From: Brevibacterium album DSM 18261
GTDB taxonomy: Bacteria; Actinomycetota; Actinomycetes; Actinomycetales; Brevibacteriaceae
Direction: 5' to 3'
NCBI RefSeq assembly: GCF_000426445.1
Contig: NZ_AUFJ01000014.1
Span: forward strand, 124,001-188,000
DNA: 64,000 bases
In this document: piece by piece, positions 34,694 to 43,994 of the stretch
How positions within the stretch are numbered: the first letter of the stretch is position 1
Layout: the number at the start of each line of letters is the position of its first letter
Translations under genes and position numbers: made by a program
Notes under the pieces: generated by a model
The model's database searches: none
What the model was told of the DNA's origin: nothing
What the model saw: only the letters and a program-made list of their open reading frames with translations

Positions 34694-37600
34694 TTGACCG
34701 AGGTCGACCTGACCGACATCGCCCGCTCCTGGGGGGAGCTCACCGGCACCACCCCGCCGGAGAACCTGCTCGCCGAGTACTACCCCCGGCTCAGCCGCTC
34801 CGATCTGGAGCGCACCGGACCGGATGCGCTCGCCCGGATCGCGGCCTCGCACTTCGAGCTCGCCGAGGCCTATGACGGAGGCGAGGTGCGGATCGCGATC
34901 CGCAATCCCGCCCTCGGCGCGGTCGACTACACCGGCAGCCGCACGTTCATCGACATCGTGCTCACGGACATCCGCCACGCGGTCTCCACCGTCGTCACCG
35001 AGCTCACCCGCCAGGGCCTGTCCATCCGGGAGGTCCACCATCCGATCCTCGCAGTGCGCCGGGGTGCCGACGGGCCCGCGATCGTCGCGGACTCGCAGCT
35101 GCGACGGGTCTCCACCGACACCTCGGTGCTGCCCGTCATCGCACCGGGCCCGGACGCCGACGGCGGGGCCCGCAGCGAGTCCTGGATCCACGTCGAGGCC
35201 GACCGCGTCCCGGAGGAGGACTTTCCGGGCATCGAGAACGCGGTGCGCGAGGCCCTCGAGCTCGCGCGCGCCGCGGACGCCGACCGCGGGCGGATGCAGG
35301 CGAGGGCCGCGGGGATCGCGGCCGAGCTGCGGGCCCGCGCCCCGCGCCCCGAGCTCATCGAGGAGGCGGCCGAGGCCGCGGACCTGCTGGAGTGGCTGAG
35401 CAAGGGCTTCGTGTTCCTCGGCTACCGCGAGTACCGGCTCGTCGCCGACGGCGATGCCCGCAGCCTCGAGCCCGTCGAGGGCTCGGCGCTCGGCATCTCT
35501 GCGCTGCGCGCCTCGACGATCTCCCCGCTCTCCGAGGCCGTCGCCCGGAAGGCCGAGGAGTCCCATGTGCTCGTGCTCACGGAGGCGAACTCGCGCTCCC
35601 GGGTCATGCGACGCGGCTACATGGACTACGTGGGCGTGAAGACCTTCGACGAGAACGGCGTGATCGTCGGCGAGCGCCGGTTCGTGGGCCTGTGGACCAA
35701 CCGCCTGTACTCCGCATCGGCCCTCGACGTGCCCGTCATCCGCGTGAAGGTCCGCGAGATCCTGCGCCGCTCCGGCCTGGCCAAGGACACGCACGCCGGC
35801 GATGAGCTGCTGGGCGTGCTCGAGACCTACCCGCGCGATGACATGTTCTACGCCTCGACGGAGGAGATCTTCGCCACCGTCATGGCCGTCATCGACCTGC
35901 AGGAGAAGCACGAGGCGCGCGTCTTCATCCGCCGCGACCCCTATGAGCGCTACGTCTCGGTCCTCGCCTACCTGCCGCGCGACGACTACGACACCGCCGC
36001 GCGGCGCCGCGTGCAGCAGGTGCTCCGGGAGCACTACTCGGCCTCCGAGGTGGACTACGACGTGCTCCTGACGGACTCCGCACTCGCGCGCCTGCACTTC
36101 ACCGCGCGCGTGCCGCGCGATGAGCGCCTGCCGGAGACCGACGTCGCCGCCGTCGAAGCGCGCATCGTCGCGGCCCTGCGCTCGTGGAATGCGGACCTGT
36201 GGGAGATCCTGGCCCCGGCGGCGGAGAAGAACCCCGCCTCCTCGGCGGAGCGGGTGCGCCGGTGGGCGCATGCCTTCTCCCCGTCCTACAAGTCCTTCCA
36301 CCGGCCGGAGCGGGCGGTGGAGGACATCGCCCTGCTGGAGCGGACGGGACCGGAGACCGGACCCGTCGTCGACGTCCGGTGGCGCGGGTCCGAGGAGGTG
36401 CTCCTCGTGCTCTACAGCACGGAGCAGGTGACGCTGACGCAGGCGCTGCCCTACCTCGCGAACCTGGGGGCGGAGGTCATCGACGAGCGTCCCTTCGAGG
36501 TCCGGCCGGAGGGCTTCGAACCGCTGTGGATCTACGAGTTCGGCCTCGCCTTCAGCGCGCTCCCGGCCAATGAGGACCTGCTGCGGCTCAGCGACGGCTT
36601 CACCGCCGCCTGGGCGGGCCTGCGGGACACGGACGGGCTCGACCGCCTCCTGCTCTCGGGCCTCACCTGGCAGCAGCTGAGCCTCGTGCAGTCGTTCGCC
36701 AAGTACCTCCGCCAGGCGGGCTTCACGTATTCGGACGCCTCGATGGCCGAGGTCTTCACCGGTCATCCGGAGCTCACCCGGGACCTCGTGGAGGTCTTCG
36801 CGGTGAAGTTCGACCCGGACCGCGAGTTCGCCTCGCTCGCCGAGCGCTCCCGTGCGGCGGCCGCGGCCGCCGCCGAGTTCGAGGCCCGCCTCGCGGAGGT
36901 CTCCTCGATCGAGGCCGACCGGGTCCTGCGGTCCGCGCTCGAACTCATCGGCGCGGCGGTGCGCACGAACTTCTACCGGCCGGCCGACGGCTCGCTGCCG
37001 CCGGCCGTCGTCATCAAGCTCCGGTCTGCGGAGCTCGACTTCCTGCCCAAGCCGCGCCCGGCGCTCGAGGCCTGGGTGCACTCCCCTCGGGTCGAGGGCG
37101 TCCACCTGCGCTTCGGCACCGTCGCCCGCGGAGGGCTGCGCTGGTCCGATCGCCGCGACGACTTCCGCACCGAGGTCCTCGGACTCGTGAAGGCGCAGAT
37201 GGTGAAGAACGCGCTCATCGTGCCGACGGGCGCCAAGGGCGGATTCTTCCCCAAGCGGCTCCCGGACCCGGCGCTCGACCGCGAGGGCTGGGCGGCCGAG
37301 GGCCAGGCGGCCTACGAGACCTTCATCTCCGCCCTGCTCGACATCTCGGACAACCTCGAGTACTCGCCGGAGCTCACGGAGACGGTGGTGGGGCCCGAGC
37401 GCGTCATCGCCCATGACGGCGACGACCACTACCTCGTCGTCGCCGCGGACAAGGGCACCGCGCGATTCTCCGATGTGGCCAACGGGATCGCGCTCGCACG
37501 AGGCTTCTGGCTGGGCGATGCCTTCGCCTCGGGCGGCTCCACCGGCTACGACCACAAGAAGATGGCGATCACCTCCCGCGGGGCCTGGAAGTCGGTGGAG

Positions 37601-39559
37601 CGGCACCTGCGCGAGCTGGGCGTCGATGCCGCGAACGACGACTTCACGGCTGTGGGCATCGGCGACATGAGCGGCGACGTGTTCGGCAACGGCATGCTCC
37701 GCAGCGAGCACATCCGCCTCGTCGCGGCCTTCGACCATCGGGACGTGTTCATCGATCCGGACCCGGACGCGGCGGTGGGCTTCGCGGAGCGGAAGCGGCT
37801 GTTCGAGCTGCCGCGCAGCTCCTGGCAGGACTACGACCGCAGCCTCATCTCCGCCGGCGGCGGCGTGTTCTCGCGGCGGGACAAGGCGCTTGAGATCTCT
37901 CCGGCCGCCGCCGAGGCGCTGGGCATGGACGCGGGCACGCACACCCCCGACGAGGTCATCTCCGCGATCCTGCGCGCGCCGGTGGACCTCCTCTACAACG
38001 GCGGCATCGGCACCTATGTCAAGGCGCGCGGGGAGACGCATGCGGAGGTCGGCGACCGCGCCAACGACGCCATCCGCGTGTGCGGCGCGGATCTCCGCGC
38101 CCGCGTGGTGGGCGAGGGCGGCAATCTGGGCGCCACCCAGCTGGGCCGCATCGAGGCCGCGCTGGCCGGTGTGCGGATCAACACCGATGCCGTCGACAAC
38201 TCCGCGGGCGTGGACAGCTCCGACCACGAGGTCAACATCAAGCTGCTGCTGGCCGCGCTCATCCGCGCCGGCGAGTTCGCGGAGTCCGAGCGCGTCGAGG
38301 TCCTCGAGTCGATGACGGACGAGGTCGCCGAGCTCGTGCTCGCGAACAACTACAGCCAGAACCTCGCCCTCGGCGAGGCGCGGGACGGCTCGCTGCCCAT
38401 GACGGAGACCCTGCTGCGGCTGACCCGCTACCTGGAGCGGGAGGCCGACCTCGACCGCGCCGTCGAGTTCCTGCCCACCGGCGACGAGCTGCACGAGCGG
38501 GTCGCAGGCGGGACGGGGCTGACCTCCCCCGAGCTCGCGGTGCTGCTCGCCTACGTGAAGATGGATGCGGCGGCCAAGATGCTCGCCTCCTCCGTGCCGG
38601 ACGAGCCGTGGATGGCCGGCCCCCTAGCCGACTACTTCCCGCCGAGCCTCGACGCCTATGCGGGCCACTTCGCCGAGCACCCGCTGCGCCGGGAGATCGC
38701 GACGGCGAAGATCGTCAACGCCGTCGTGGACCGCGGCGGCCTCACCTACCTCTTCCGCCTGCAGGAGGAGACCGGCGCCTCGCTGCCGCACCTCGTGCGC
38801 GTCTTCACCGTCGTCACCCAGGTGTTCGAGCTCGACCGCCACGTGGATGCGATCTGCGCGCTCGACAACCGGGTGGCCGTGAGCGTGCAGAACCGACTGC
38901 TGGCCTCCTACATCCGTCTGCTCGACCGGGCCTCGCGGTGGTTCGTCCACCAGAGTCCGGAGGAGCTCGACGTCGATGCGGGGATCGAGTCCTACCACGG
39001 CGTCGTCTCCCGCCTGCGGACCCGGCTCACCGGCTTCCTGCTGGGCGAGGACCGGGCGGAGTACGAGCAGGAGAAGGCGGAGTACCTCGCGCTCGGCGTG
39101 CCGGAGGAGCTCGCGGCGCGCTCGGCGGGACTGCTCGACGAGTTCTCGCTGCTCGACATCGCCCAGACCGCCGCGCGCACGGGCGAGGAGCCCGAGGAGG
39201 CCGCGCGCGTGTACTTCGCGGTCGCGGAGATGGTCTCGGGCGCCCGCCTGCTCGACCTCATCGGCGGGCTCGACCGCTCCAGCAGGTGGACCGCGCTCGC
39301 CCGCGGGGCGCTGCGCGACGACTTCTACCAGGCCGTCATGTCGATCACCACGGCGGTGCTCGAGGACACCGAGGCCGGCGGGGGATCCGCACGGGTCGAG
39401 ACCTGGCGCGAGCACGCCTCGGCGGCGCTGGACAAGGTCCTGCGTATGATCAGGGAGCTGAACGAGCTCGACCACGTCGACCAGGCGCCCCTGTCCGTCC
39501 TGCTGCGCCAGATGCGCGGGATCGTGCGGTCCGCGCAGTTCAGCCGGGAGGCCGAATGA
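34694..39559 (+). CDS. gdh: NAD-specific glutamate dehydrogenase, large (180-kDa) class
   Basis: A protein of about 1621 residues of the large NAD-GDH class (Rv2476c-like), which oxidises glutamate to 2-oxoglutarate and ammonium. N-terminal ACT-like regions cover roughly the first 700 residues; the dehydrogenase core follows, with GGLRWSDRRDDFRTEVLGLVKAQMVKNA and the catalytic lysine loop PTGAKGGFFPKRLP near residue 845, then a Rossmann region (AVGIGDMSGDVFGNGML; VVGEGGNLGATQLGRIE) and the helical C-terminus. TTG 34694 is chosen because GAGGTG lies six bases upstream; GTG 34685 is the nearest alternative. In mycobacteria the enzyme is inhibited by the FHA protein GarA. Confidence 0.95.
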   Translation: MTEVDLTDIARSWGELTGTTPPENLLAEYYPRLSRSDLERTGPDALARIAASHFELAEAYDGGEVRIAIRNPALGAVDYTGSRTFIDIVLTDIRHAVSTVVTELTRQGLSIREVHHPILAVRRGADGPAIVADSQLRRVSTDTSVLPVIAPGPDADGGARSESWIHVEADRVPEEDFPGIENAVREALELARAADADRGRMQARAAGIAAELRARAPRPELIEEAAEAADLLEWLSKGFVFLGYREYRLVADGDARSLEPVEGSALGISALRASTISPLSEAVARKAEESHVLVLTEANSRSRVMRRGYMDYVGVKTFDENGVIVGERRFVGLWTNRLYSASALDVPVIRVKVREILRRSGLAKDTHAGDELLGVLETYPRDDMFYASTEEIFATVMAVIDLQEKHEARVFIRRDPYERYVSVLAYLPRDDYDTAARRRVQQVLREHYSASEVDYDVLLTDSALARLHFTARVPRDERLPETDVAAVEARIVAALRSWNADLWEILAPAAEKNPASSAERVRRWAHAFSPSYKSFHRPERAVEDIALLERTGPETGPVVDVRWRGSEEVLLVLYSTEQVTLTQALPYLANLGAEVIDERPFEVRPEGFEPLWIYEFGLAFSALPANEDLLRLSDGFTAAWAGLRDTDGLDRLLLSGLTWQQLSLVQSFAKYLRQAGFTYSDASMAEVFTGHPELTRDLVEVFAVKFDPDREFASLAERSRAAAAAAAEFEARLAEVSSIEADRVLRSALELIGAAVRTNFYRPADGSLPPAVVIKLRSAELDFLPKPRPALEAWVHSPRVEGVHLRFGTVARGGLRWSDRRDDFRTEVLGLVKAQMVKNALIVPTGAKGGFFPKRLPDPALDREGWAAEGQAAYETFISALLDISDNLEYSPELTETVVGPERVIAHDGDDHYLVVAADKGTARFSDVANGIALARGFWLGDAFASGGSTGYDHKKMAITSRGAWKSVERHLRELGVDAANDDFTAVGIGDMSGDVFGNGMLRSEHIRLVAAFDHRDVFIDPDPDAAVGFAERKRLFELPRSSWQDYDRSLISAGGGVFSRRDKALEISPAAAEALGMDAGTHTPDEVISAILRAPVDLLYNGGIGTYVKARGETHAEVGDRANDAIRVCGADLRARVVGEGGNLGATQLGRIEAALAGVRINTDAVDNSAGVDSSDHEVNIKLLLAALIRAGEFAESERVEVLESMTDEVAELVLANNYSQNLALGEARDGSLPMTETLLRLTRYLEREADLDRAVEFLPTGDELHERVAGGTGLTSPELAVLLAYVKMDAAAKMLASSVPDEPWMAGPLADYFPPSLDAYAGHFAEHPLRREIATAKIVNAVVDRGGLTYLFRLQEETGASLPHLVRVFTVVTQVFELDRHVDAICALDNRVAVSVQNRLLASYIRLLDRASRWFVHQSPEELDVDAGIESYHGVVSRLRTRLTGFLLGEDRAEYEQEKAEYLALGVPEELAARSAGLLDEFSLLDIAQTAARTGEEPEEAARVYFAVAEMVSGARLLDLIGGLDRSSRWTALARGALRDDFYQAVMSITTAVLEDTEAGGGSARVETWREHASAALDKVLRMIRELNELDHVDQAPLSVLLRQMRGIVRSAQFSREAE

Positions 39560-39606
39560 CGGTGCGGGCAGACGGTCCGCGCACGGCGGGAGTGTGAGGA
39601 GACGGA

Positions 39607-41187
39607 ATGAGCGTTCTGGGAAGCCTGCGGGAGACGGGGTTCGACGCGGAGGACCTCGACTGGCTGCACCTCCTGGTGGGCGACTGGCAGCTCATCGCGG
39701 ACCTCTCGTTCGCGGACCTGGTGCTGTGGGTCGACCGGCGGAGCGAGCCGGACGCGGAGCCGGACTTCGTCGGGGCCGCGCACTGCCGGCCGACCACGGG
39801 CTCGACCGTCTTCCCGGTCGATGCGGTGGGCGAGCGGCCCACCCCGCGGCACAGGGCGCTGCTGCTGCGCGCGCACACCGAGGGCGCCACCGTCATCGCC
39901 GATGACGACGGCACGCAGTTCGCCCGCGCCGATGTGGTGCCCGTGACCCGCGCTGGTCGTGTCATCGCGGTCCTCACCCGGCACACGGACCCCTCCAAGC
40001 GCTCCGGCGTCTCCCGGCTCGAACGGAACTACCGGGCGTGCGCGGCCTCGCTGCTGGACATGGTGGGCGAGGGTTCGTTCCCGCACCCCGAGCTGCCCTC
40101 GCGCGCCAAGCGCGGCGAGCCCCGCGTGGGCGACGGGCTGCTGCTGCTCAACCGGGAGGGGCGGATCCGCTACGCCTCGCCCAACGGCGTCTCCGTGCTG
40201 TACCGGCTGGGCTCGGAGGGCGATATCGAGGGCCGCTACCTCGCAGACCTCGTCGATGAGCTCGTGGAGCAGCACGGGACGGTCGACGAGTCGCTGCCCC
40301 TCGTGCTCACGGGGCGTGCGCCGTGGCGCTCGGAGATCGAGTCCGGCCGCGTGAACATCTCACTGCGGGCGATCCCGCTCATGCGCGAGGGCAACCGGAC
40401 GGGTGCCGTCATCCTGGCCCGGGACGTCTCGGAGATCCGCCGGCGCGAACGCGAGCTGCTCAGCCGGGACGCGATGATCCGCGAGATGCACCACCGCGTG
40501 AAGAACAACCTGCAGACGGTCTCGGCCCTGCTGCGGCTCCAGGCGCGCAGGGTCTCCTCGACGGATGCGAAGGCGGCGATCGAGGAGGCCATGCGGCGGG
40601 TCTCGGTCATCGCGGTGGTGCACGATGCGCTCAGCCAGTCGATGGACGAGTCCGTGGAGTTCGACGACCTCGTGGACCGCGGGCTGCGGCTCACCCCGGA
40701 CCTCTCCTCGCCGCTCGTGGACCTCCAGCTCACCCGCAGCGGCAGCTTCGGGCCGATCAGCGCCGAGGACGCCTCGCCCCTGCTGCTGGCGGTCACCGAG
40801 CTCGTGACCAATGCGATCGAGCACGGCTTCCCCGTGGACGCGGAGAACCCGCAGCGGGTCTCCGGCGCCGTCGAGGTGAGGCCGGAGCGCACGGGTGAGA
40901 GGCTGCTCCTGCGCATCCTCGACGACGGTGTGGGTCTGGGCGAGGAGACAGAGGGCGAGGCCGCGGCCGCGGGAGTCGCGGCGGGCGGGGATTCGGCCGG
41001 CGGGAGCGCGGCGGGCAGCCGCGTGCTTCGGGCGCCCGCGGACCCGCCCGGCAATGGGCTCGGCACTCAGATCGTGCGGACGCTCATCACCTCCGACCTC
41101 CGCGGCTCCATCGAGTGGCGTCAGCGGGAGACCGGGGGCACGGAGGTGACCATCGACGTGACGCTCACGCCCGTGAGCACCGCCTGA
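39607..41187 (+). CDS. pdtaS: PdtaS-like sensor histidine kinase
   Basis: A 526-residue cytosolic kinase without membrane helices. N-terminal GAF-like domain (about 1-150; DLVLWVDRRSEPDAEP and VIADDDGTQFARADVVPV), PAS-like domain (about 170-290; GDGLLLLNREGRIRYASPNG), HisKA_2 motif EMHHRVKNNLQTVSALLRLQ with His295/His296, and an HATPase with LLLAVTELVTNAIEHGF and PGNGLGTQIVRTL. PdtaS phosphorylates the antiterminator PdtaR. A Gly/Ala/Ser insert of about 40 residues lies between the ATPase G boxes. GAGGAGACGG precedes ATG 39607. Paired with convergent whiB1 as in mycobacteria. Confidence 0.92.
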   Translation: MSVLGSLRETGFDAEDLDWLHLLVGDWQLIADLSFADLVLWVDRRSEPDAEPDFVGAAHCRPTTGSTVFPVDAVGERPTPRHRALLLRAHTEGATVIADDDGTQFARADVVPVTRAGRVIAVLTRHTDPSKRSGVSRLERNYRACAASLLDMVGEGSFPHPELPSRAKRGEPRVGDGLLLLNREGRIRYASPNGVSVLYRLGSEGDIEGRYLADLVDELVEQHGTVDESLPLVLTGRAPWRSEIESGRVNISLRAIPLMREGNRTGAVILARDVSEIRRRERELLSRDAMIREMHHRVKNNLQTVSALLRLQARRVSSTDAKAAIEEAMRRVSVIAVVHDALSQSMDESVEFDDLVDRGLRLTPDLSSPLVDLQLTRSGSFGPISAEDASPLLLAVTELVTNAIEHGFPVDAENPQRVSGAVEVRPERTGERLLLRILDDGVGLGEETEGEAAAAGVAAGGDSAGGSAAGSRVLRAPADPPGNGLGTQIVRTLITSDLRGSIEWRQRETGGTEVTIDVTLTPVSTA

Positions 41188-41207
41188 CACTCCCACTACC
41201 GCAACCC

Positions 41208-41268
41208 GCCGAGTGAGCGGTTCCTGTCCGATCGGAGGTCTGAATCCGGCAGGGACCGCTCACTCGGC
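41208..41268. repeat. Intergenic palindrome family 1, copy 2
   Basis: Arms 41208-41230 and 41246-41268 are inverted repeats with three mismatches around a 15-base loop. The left arm shares GAGTGAGCGG-TTCCTGTC with the element at 11225-11283. It again lies between convergent genes (pdtaS and whiB1). Confidence 0.8.
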
Positions 41269-41362
41269 ACGAGGGGAGGGACAGGTGACAGGCAGGAGGG
41301 CCCGTCCGGGTGGACGGGCCCTCCTGGGGCTGTGCGATGTGCGGCGGGGAAGCGGGCGGCGC

Positions 41363-41611
41363 TCAGCCGGCCCGGCGGGCGCGGGCGGCGCGGCGCTTGA
41401 GCGCACGGCGCTCGTCCTCGCTCATCCCGCCCCACACGCCGGCGTCCTGGCCGCTCTCGAGCGCCCACTGGAGGCAGGTCTCGACGACCTCGCACCGGCG
41501 GCAGACCTTCTTGGCCTCCTCGATCTGGAGCAGGGCGGGGCCGGTGTTGCCGATGGGGAAGAACAGTTCGGGATCCTCATTGAGACACGCTGCGTTGTGG
41601 CGCCAGTCCAT
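41363..41611 (-). CDS. whiB1: WhiB1-like iron-sulfur regulator
   Basis: An 82-residue WhiB protein of the WhiB1 type. Cluster ligands Cys9 (MDWRHNAACLNEDPELFFP), Cys37, Cys40 and Cys46 (CRRCEVVETC), turn GVWGGMSEDERR and a basic Arg-rich tail. WhiB1 binds sigma-A, reacts with nitric oxide and is essential in mycobacteria, where it also neighbours pdtaS. ATG 41611 has AGAGGA upstream. A candidate -10 TAGACT lies on the minus strand at 41689-41684 but its -35 is weak. Confidence 0.96.
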   Translation of the reverse strand: MDWRHNAACLNEDPELFFPIGNTGPALLQIEEAKKVCRRCEVVETCLQWALESGQDAGVWGGMSEDERRALKRRAARARRAG

Positions 41612-41799
41612 GGATTCCTCTCAGGGAGTAGGGGAGCCGCTCGTCCCCTGCGCGCGGCAGGGCACTGGGTGCCGACGGCGCGGAGTCTACGAGCGGTAGA
41701 AACGGTGTGCACCCAGGATCACACGCAGGCCAGAACAGGACAAGATGTTCGGCGTGTGAAGTTTCTGACAGGAATGACGGTGTGATTGCATGTATCGGT

Positions 41800-42408
41800 A
41801 TGAGCCAGAACACGCCCGCGGACCCCTCTGCGCACCCCTCCGCCCTGTCCGCCCCCGCCCCCGTCCGGCCGGGGCGCCTCGCTGACGTCCGCCTCATCGA
41901 GGTCGACGGGAGGGCCCCGCAGATCCACGAGACGGCCTTCATCGCGCCGGGTGCGACGCTCATCGGCGATGTGCGCGTGGGCGCTCGCTCGGCTGTCTAC
42001 TACGGCTGCGTGCTGCGCGCGGAGCGGGCGCGGATCACCATCGGGGAGGACACCAACGTCCAGGACAACACCGTCATGCACTGCGATCCGGGCTTCGACG
42101 TGACGGTGGGCGATCGCGTCTCGATCGGCCATGCGGCGATGATCCACGGCTGCACGATCGCCAGCGACTGCCTCATCGGCATGAAGGCAACTGTGCTCAA
42201 CGGCGCCGTGGTGGGCTCGCACACCCTCGTGGCCGCGAGCGCGCTGATCCTCGAGGGGGCTGAGATCCCGGAGCGCTCGCTCGCGGCCGGGGTGCCCGGC
42301 AAGGTGCGCCGGGAGCTCGACGAGGAGGGGATCGCCCACATCGACCGCAACTGGCGCAGCTACCGGGAGATCGCACAGATCCACACGGAGCGCGCCGTCA
42401 TCCTGTGA
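41800..42408 (+). CDS. Gamma-class carbonic anhydrase family protein (hexapeptide repeat)
   Basis: A 202-residue left-handed beta-helix protein. After a Pro/Ala-rich N-terminus, hexapeptide turns run through APGATLIGDVRVGARSAVYYGCVLRAE, VQDNTVMHCDPGFDVTVGDRVSIGHAAMIHGC and LIGMKATVLNGAVVGSHTL. The three zinc-ligand histidines expected in gamma carbonic anhydrases are seen in MHCD, GHAA and IHGC. Many members have little or no activity. An in-frame GTG at 41782, with AGGA eight bases upstream, would add six residues and may be the true start, since no ribosome binding site precedes ATG 41800. Confidence 0.88.
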   Translation: MSQNTPADPSAHPSALSAPAPVRPGRLADVRLIEVDGRAPQIHETAFIAPGATLIGDVRVGARSAVYYGCVLRAERARITIGEDTNVQDNTVMHCDPGFDVTVGDRVSIGHAAMIHGCTIASDCLIGMKATVLNGAVVGSHTLVAASALILEGAEIPERSLAAGVPGKVRRELDEEGIAHIDRNWRSYREIAQIHTERAVIL

Positions 42409-42500
42409 GACCGGCCGCTCTCCGGCGCGGAGGCGCGCTGCACCTCCGCCGGCGCGGTCCTGAGCCTCCCGGTGCTGTCCTGCGCGTCTCCGCGCTCTGA

Positions 42501-42506
42501 CACAAT
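42501..42506 (+). promoter_or_regulatory. -10 hexamer CACAAT for lpdA (leaderless)
   Basis: CACAAT ends six bases before GTG 42513, with GGCCGG between. Confidence 0.5.
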
Positions 42507-42512
42507 GGCCGG

Positions 42513-43937
42513 GTGAAGAATGTACTGGATCGCTCGCAGAACCGTGTCGTCATCATCGGCGCCGGCCCGGGAGGCTACGAGGCGGCGCTCATCGGCGCCC
42601 AGCTGGGCGCCGATGTCATGCTCATCGAACGCGACCGCTGCGGCGGCTCCGCCGTGCTCACGGACGTGGTCCCCTCGAAGTCGCTCATCGCGACGGCCGA
42701 GGTGATGGGCCAGTCCAACCGCGGCCGGGACTTCGGCCTGCGCCCGGAGGGCCCGGACAGCGGCACGGGGGCCGTCGCCGCGGACCTCTCCGCCATCAAC
42801 ACCCGCATCCTGGGGCTGGCCGACGCGCAGGCGACGGACGTGCGCGACGGCCTCGTGCGCGCCGGCGTGAAGATCATCGGCGGCACCGCGCGCATCGCCG
42901 GGCGGGGCCGCGTGGCCGTCGCGGAGCACTCCGGCTCGGAGTACGAGCTGGACGCGGACACGATCCTCGTGTCCGTGGGCGCCCATCCGCGTGAGCTGCC
43001 CTCGGCGGTGCCGGACGGGGAGCGGATCCTCACCTGGACGCAGCTCTACGGCCTGGAGGAGATGCCTGAGCACCTCGTCGTGGTGGGCTCCGGTGTGACG
43101 GGTGCCGAGTTCGCCTCGGCATACAACGAGCTGGGCTGCCGCGTCACCCTCGTGTCCTCCCGGGACCGCGTGCTGCCCGGTGAGGACGAGGACGCCGCGG
43201 AGGTGCTGGAGAACGTCTTCCGCTCCCGCGGCATGAACGTGCTCTCGCGTTCGCGGGCGGAGTCCGTGGTGCGCGACGAGGAGACGGGCGGGGTCGTCGT
43301 CACCCTGGCCGACGGGCGCATCGTCAAGGCCAGCCACTGCCTCATGGCGGTGGGCTCGGTGCCCAACACGGAGGACGTGGGGCTCGAGGCCGCGGGCGTC
43401 CGGGTGGAGGACAGCGGCCACATCCAGGTCGACGGCGTCTCGCGCACCTCCGTGCCGGGCATCTACGCCGCCGGCGACTGCACCAACGTCATGCCGCTGG
43501 CCTCCGTCGCCGCGATGCAGGGACGGATCGCGATGTTCCACGCCCTCGGCGATGCCGTCTTCCCGCTGCGGCTGCGCAATGTCGCCTCGAACGTGTTCAC
43601 GCAGCCCGAGATCGCGACGGTGGGCTTCACGCAGTCCGACTACCGCAACGACGCCTACGGGATCGAGACCGTCACCCAGCCGCTGCAGACGAATGCGCGG
43701 GCCAAGATGCTCGGCATCGAGGAGGGGTTCGTGAAGATCTTCGCCCGGCGCGGCTCCGGCTCCGTGCTGGGCGGCGTCGTGGTGGGGCCGCGGGCCAGCG
43801 ACCTCATCCTGCCGATCACGATGGCGGTGGAGAACCGGCTCACGGTCGACCAGCTGGCCAGCAGCTTCGTAGTCTACCCCTCGCTCTCCGGCTCCGTGAC
43901 GGAGGCCGCGCGGAAGCTGCACCACCACCAGGCCTGA
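42513..43937 (+). CDS. lpdA: LpdA-type NAD(P)H-quinone dehydrogenase
   Basis: A 474-residue two-dinucleotide-binding flavoprotein closely resembling mycobacterial LpdA (Rv3303c). FAD site GAGPGGYEAA at residues 16-25, NAD site VVVGSGVTGAEFASAYNELG, FAD Asp in GIYAAGDCTNVMPLASVAAMQGRIA, and dimer domain ending VVYPSLSGSVTEAARKLHHH. The redox disulfide of lipoamide dehydrogenases is missing: the segment CGGSAVLTDVVPSK has Ala47 and Val52 where the two cysteines should be. It is therefore expected to reduce quinones, not lipoamide. GTG 42513 follows CACAAT by six bases. Confidence 0.93.
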   Translation: MKNVLDRSQNRVVIIGAGPGGYEAALIGAQLGADVMLIERDRCGGSAVLTDVVPSKSLIATAEVMGQSNRGRDFGLRPEGPDSGTGAVAADLSAINTRILGLADAQATDVRDGLVRAGVKIIGGTARIAGRGRVAVAEHSGSEYELDADTILVSVGAHPRELPSAVPDGERILTWTQLYGLEEMPEHLVVVGSGVTGAEFASAYNELGCRVTLVSSRDRVLPGEDEDAAEVLENVFRSRGMNVLSRSRAESVVRDEETGGVVVTLADGRIVKASHCLMAVGSVPNTEDVGLEAAGVRVEDSGHIQVDGVSRTSVPGIYAAGDCTNVMPLASVAAMQGRIAMFHALGDAVFPLRLRNVASNVFTQPEIATVGFTQSDYRNDAYGIETVTQPLQTNARAKMLGIEEGFVKIFARRGSGSVLGGVVVGPRASDLILPITMAVENRLTVDQLASSFVVYPSLSGSVTEAARKLHHHQA

Positions 43938-43940
43938 GGT

Positions 43941-43958
43941 CGGGCGTCCGGCCGCCCG
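43941..43958. terminator. Hairpin between convergent lpdA and biotin carboxylase genes
   Basis: CGGGCG (43941-43946) and CGCCCG (43953-43958) flank a six-base loop, four bases after the lpdA stop. No U-tract. Confidence 0.35.
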
Positions 43959-43994
43959 GAGCTCGGCGTCCGGTGCGCGGGCTCCTCTGCCGGT

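Noticed and set aside
34040..38494. A 1484-codon minus-strand frame antisense to gdh and continuous with DUF2505
   Set aside because: Only the last 154 codons (34040-34501) look like a real protein; the upstream part mirrors gdh codons and has no motifs or start signal.
42513..43937. Dihydrolipoamide dehydrogenase
   Set aside because: Both redox-active cysteines are replaced (Ala47, Val52), so the quinone-reductase LpdA type fits better.
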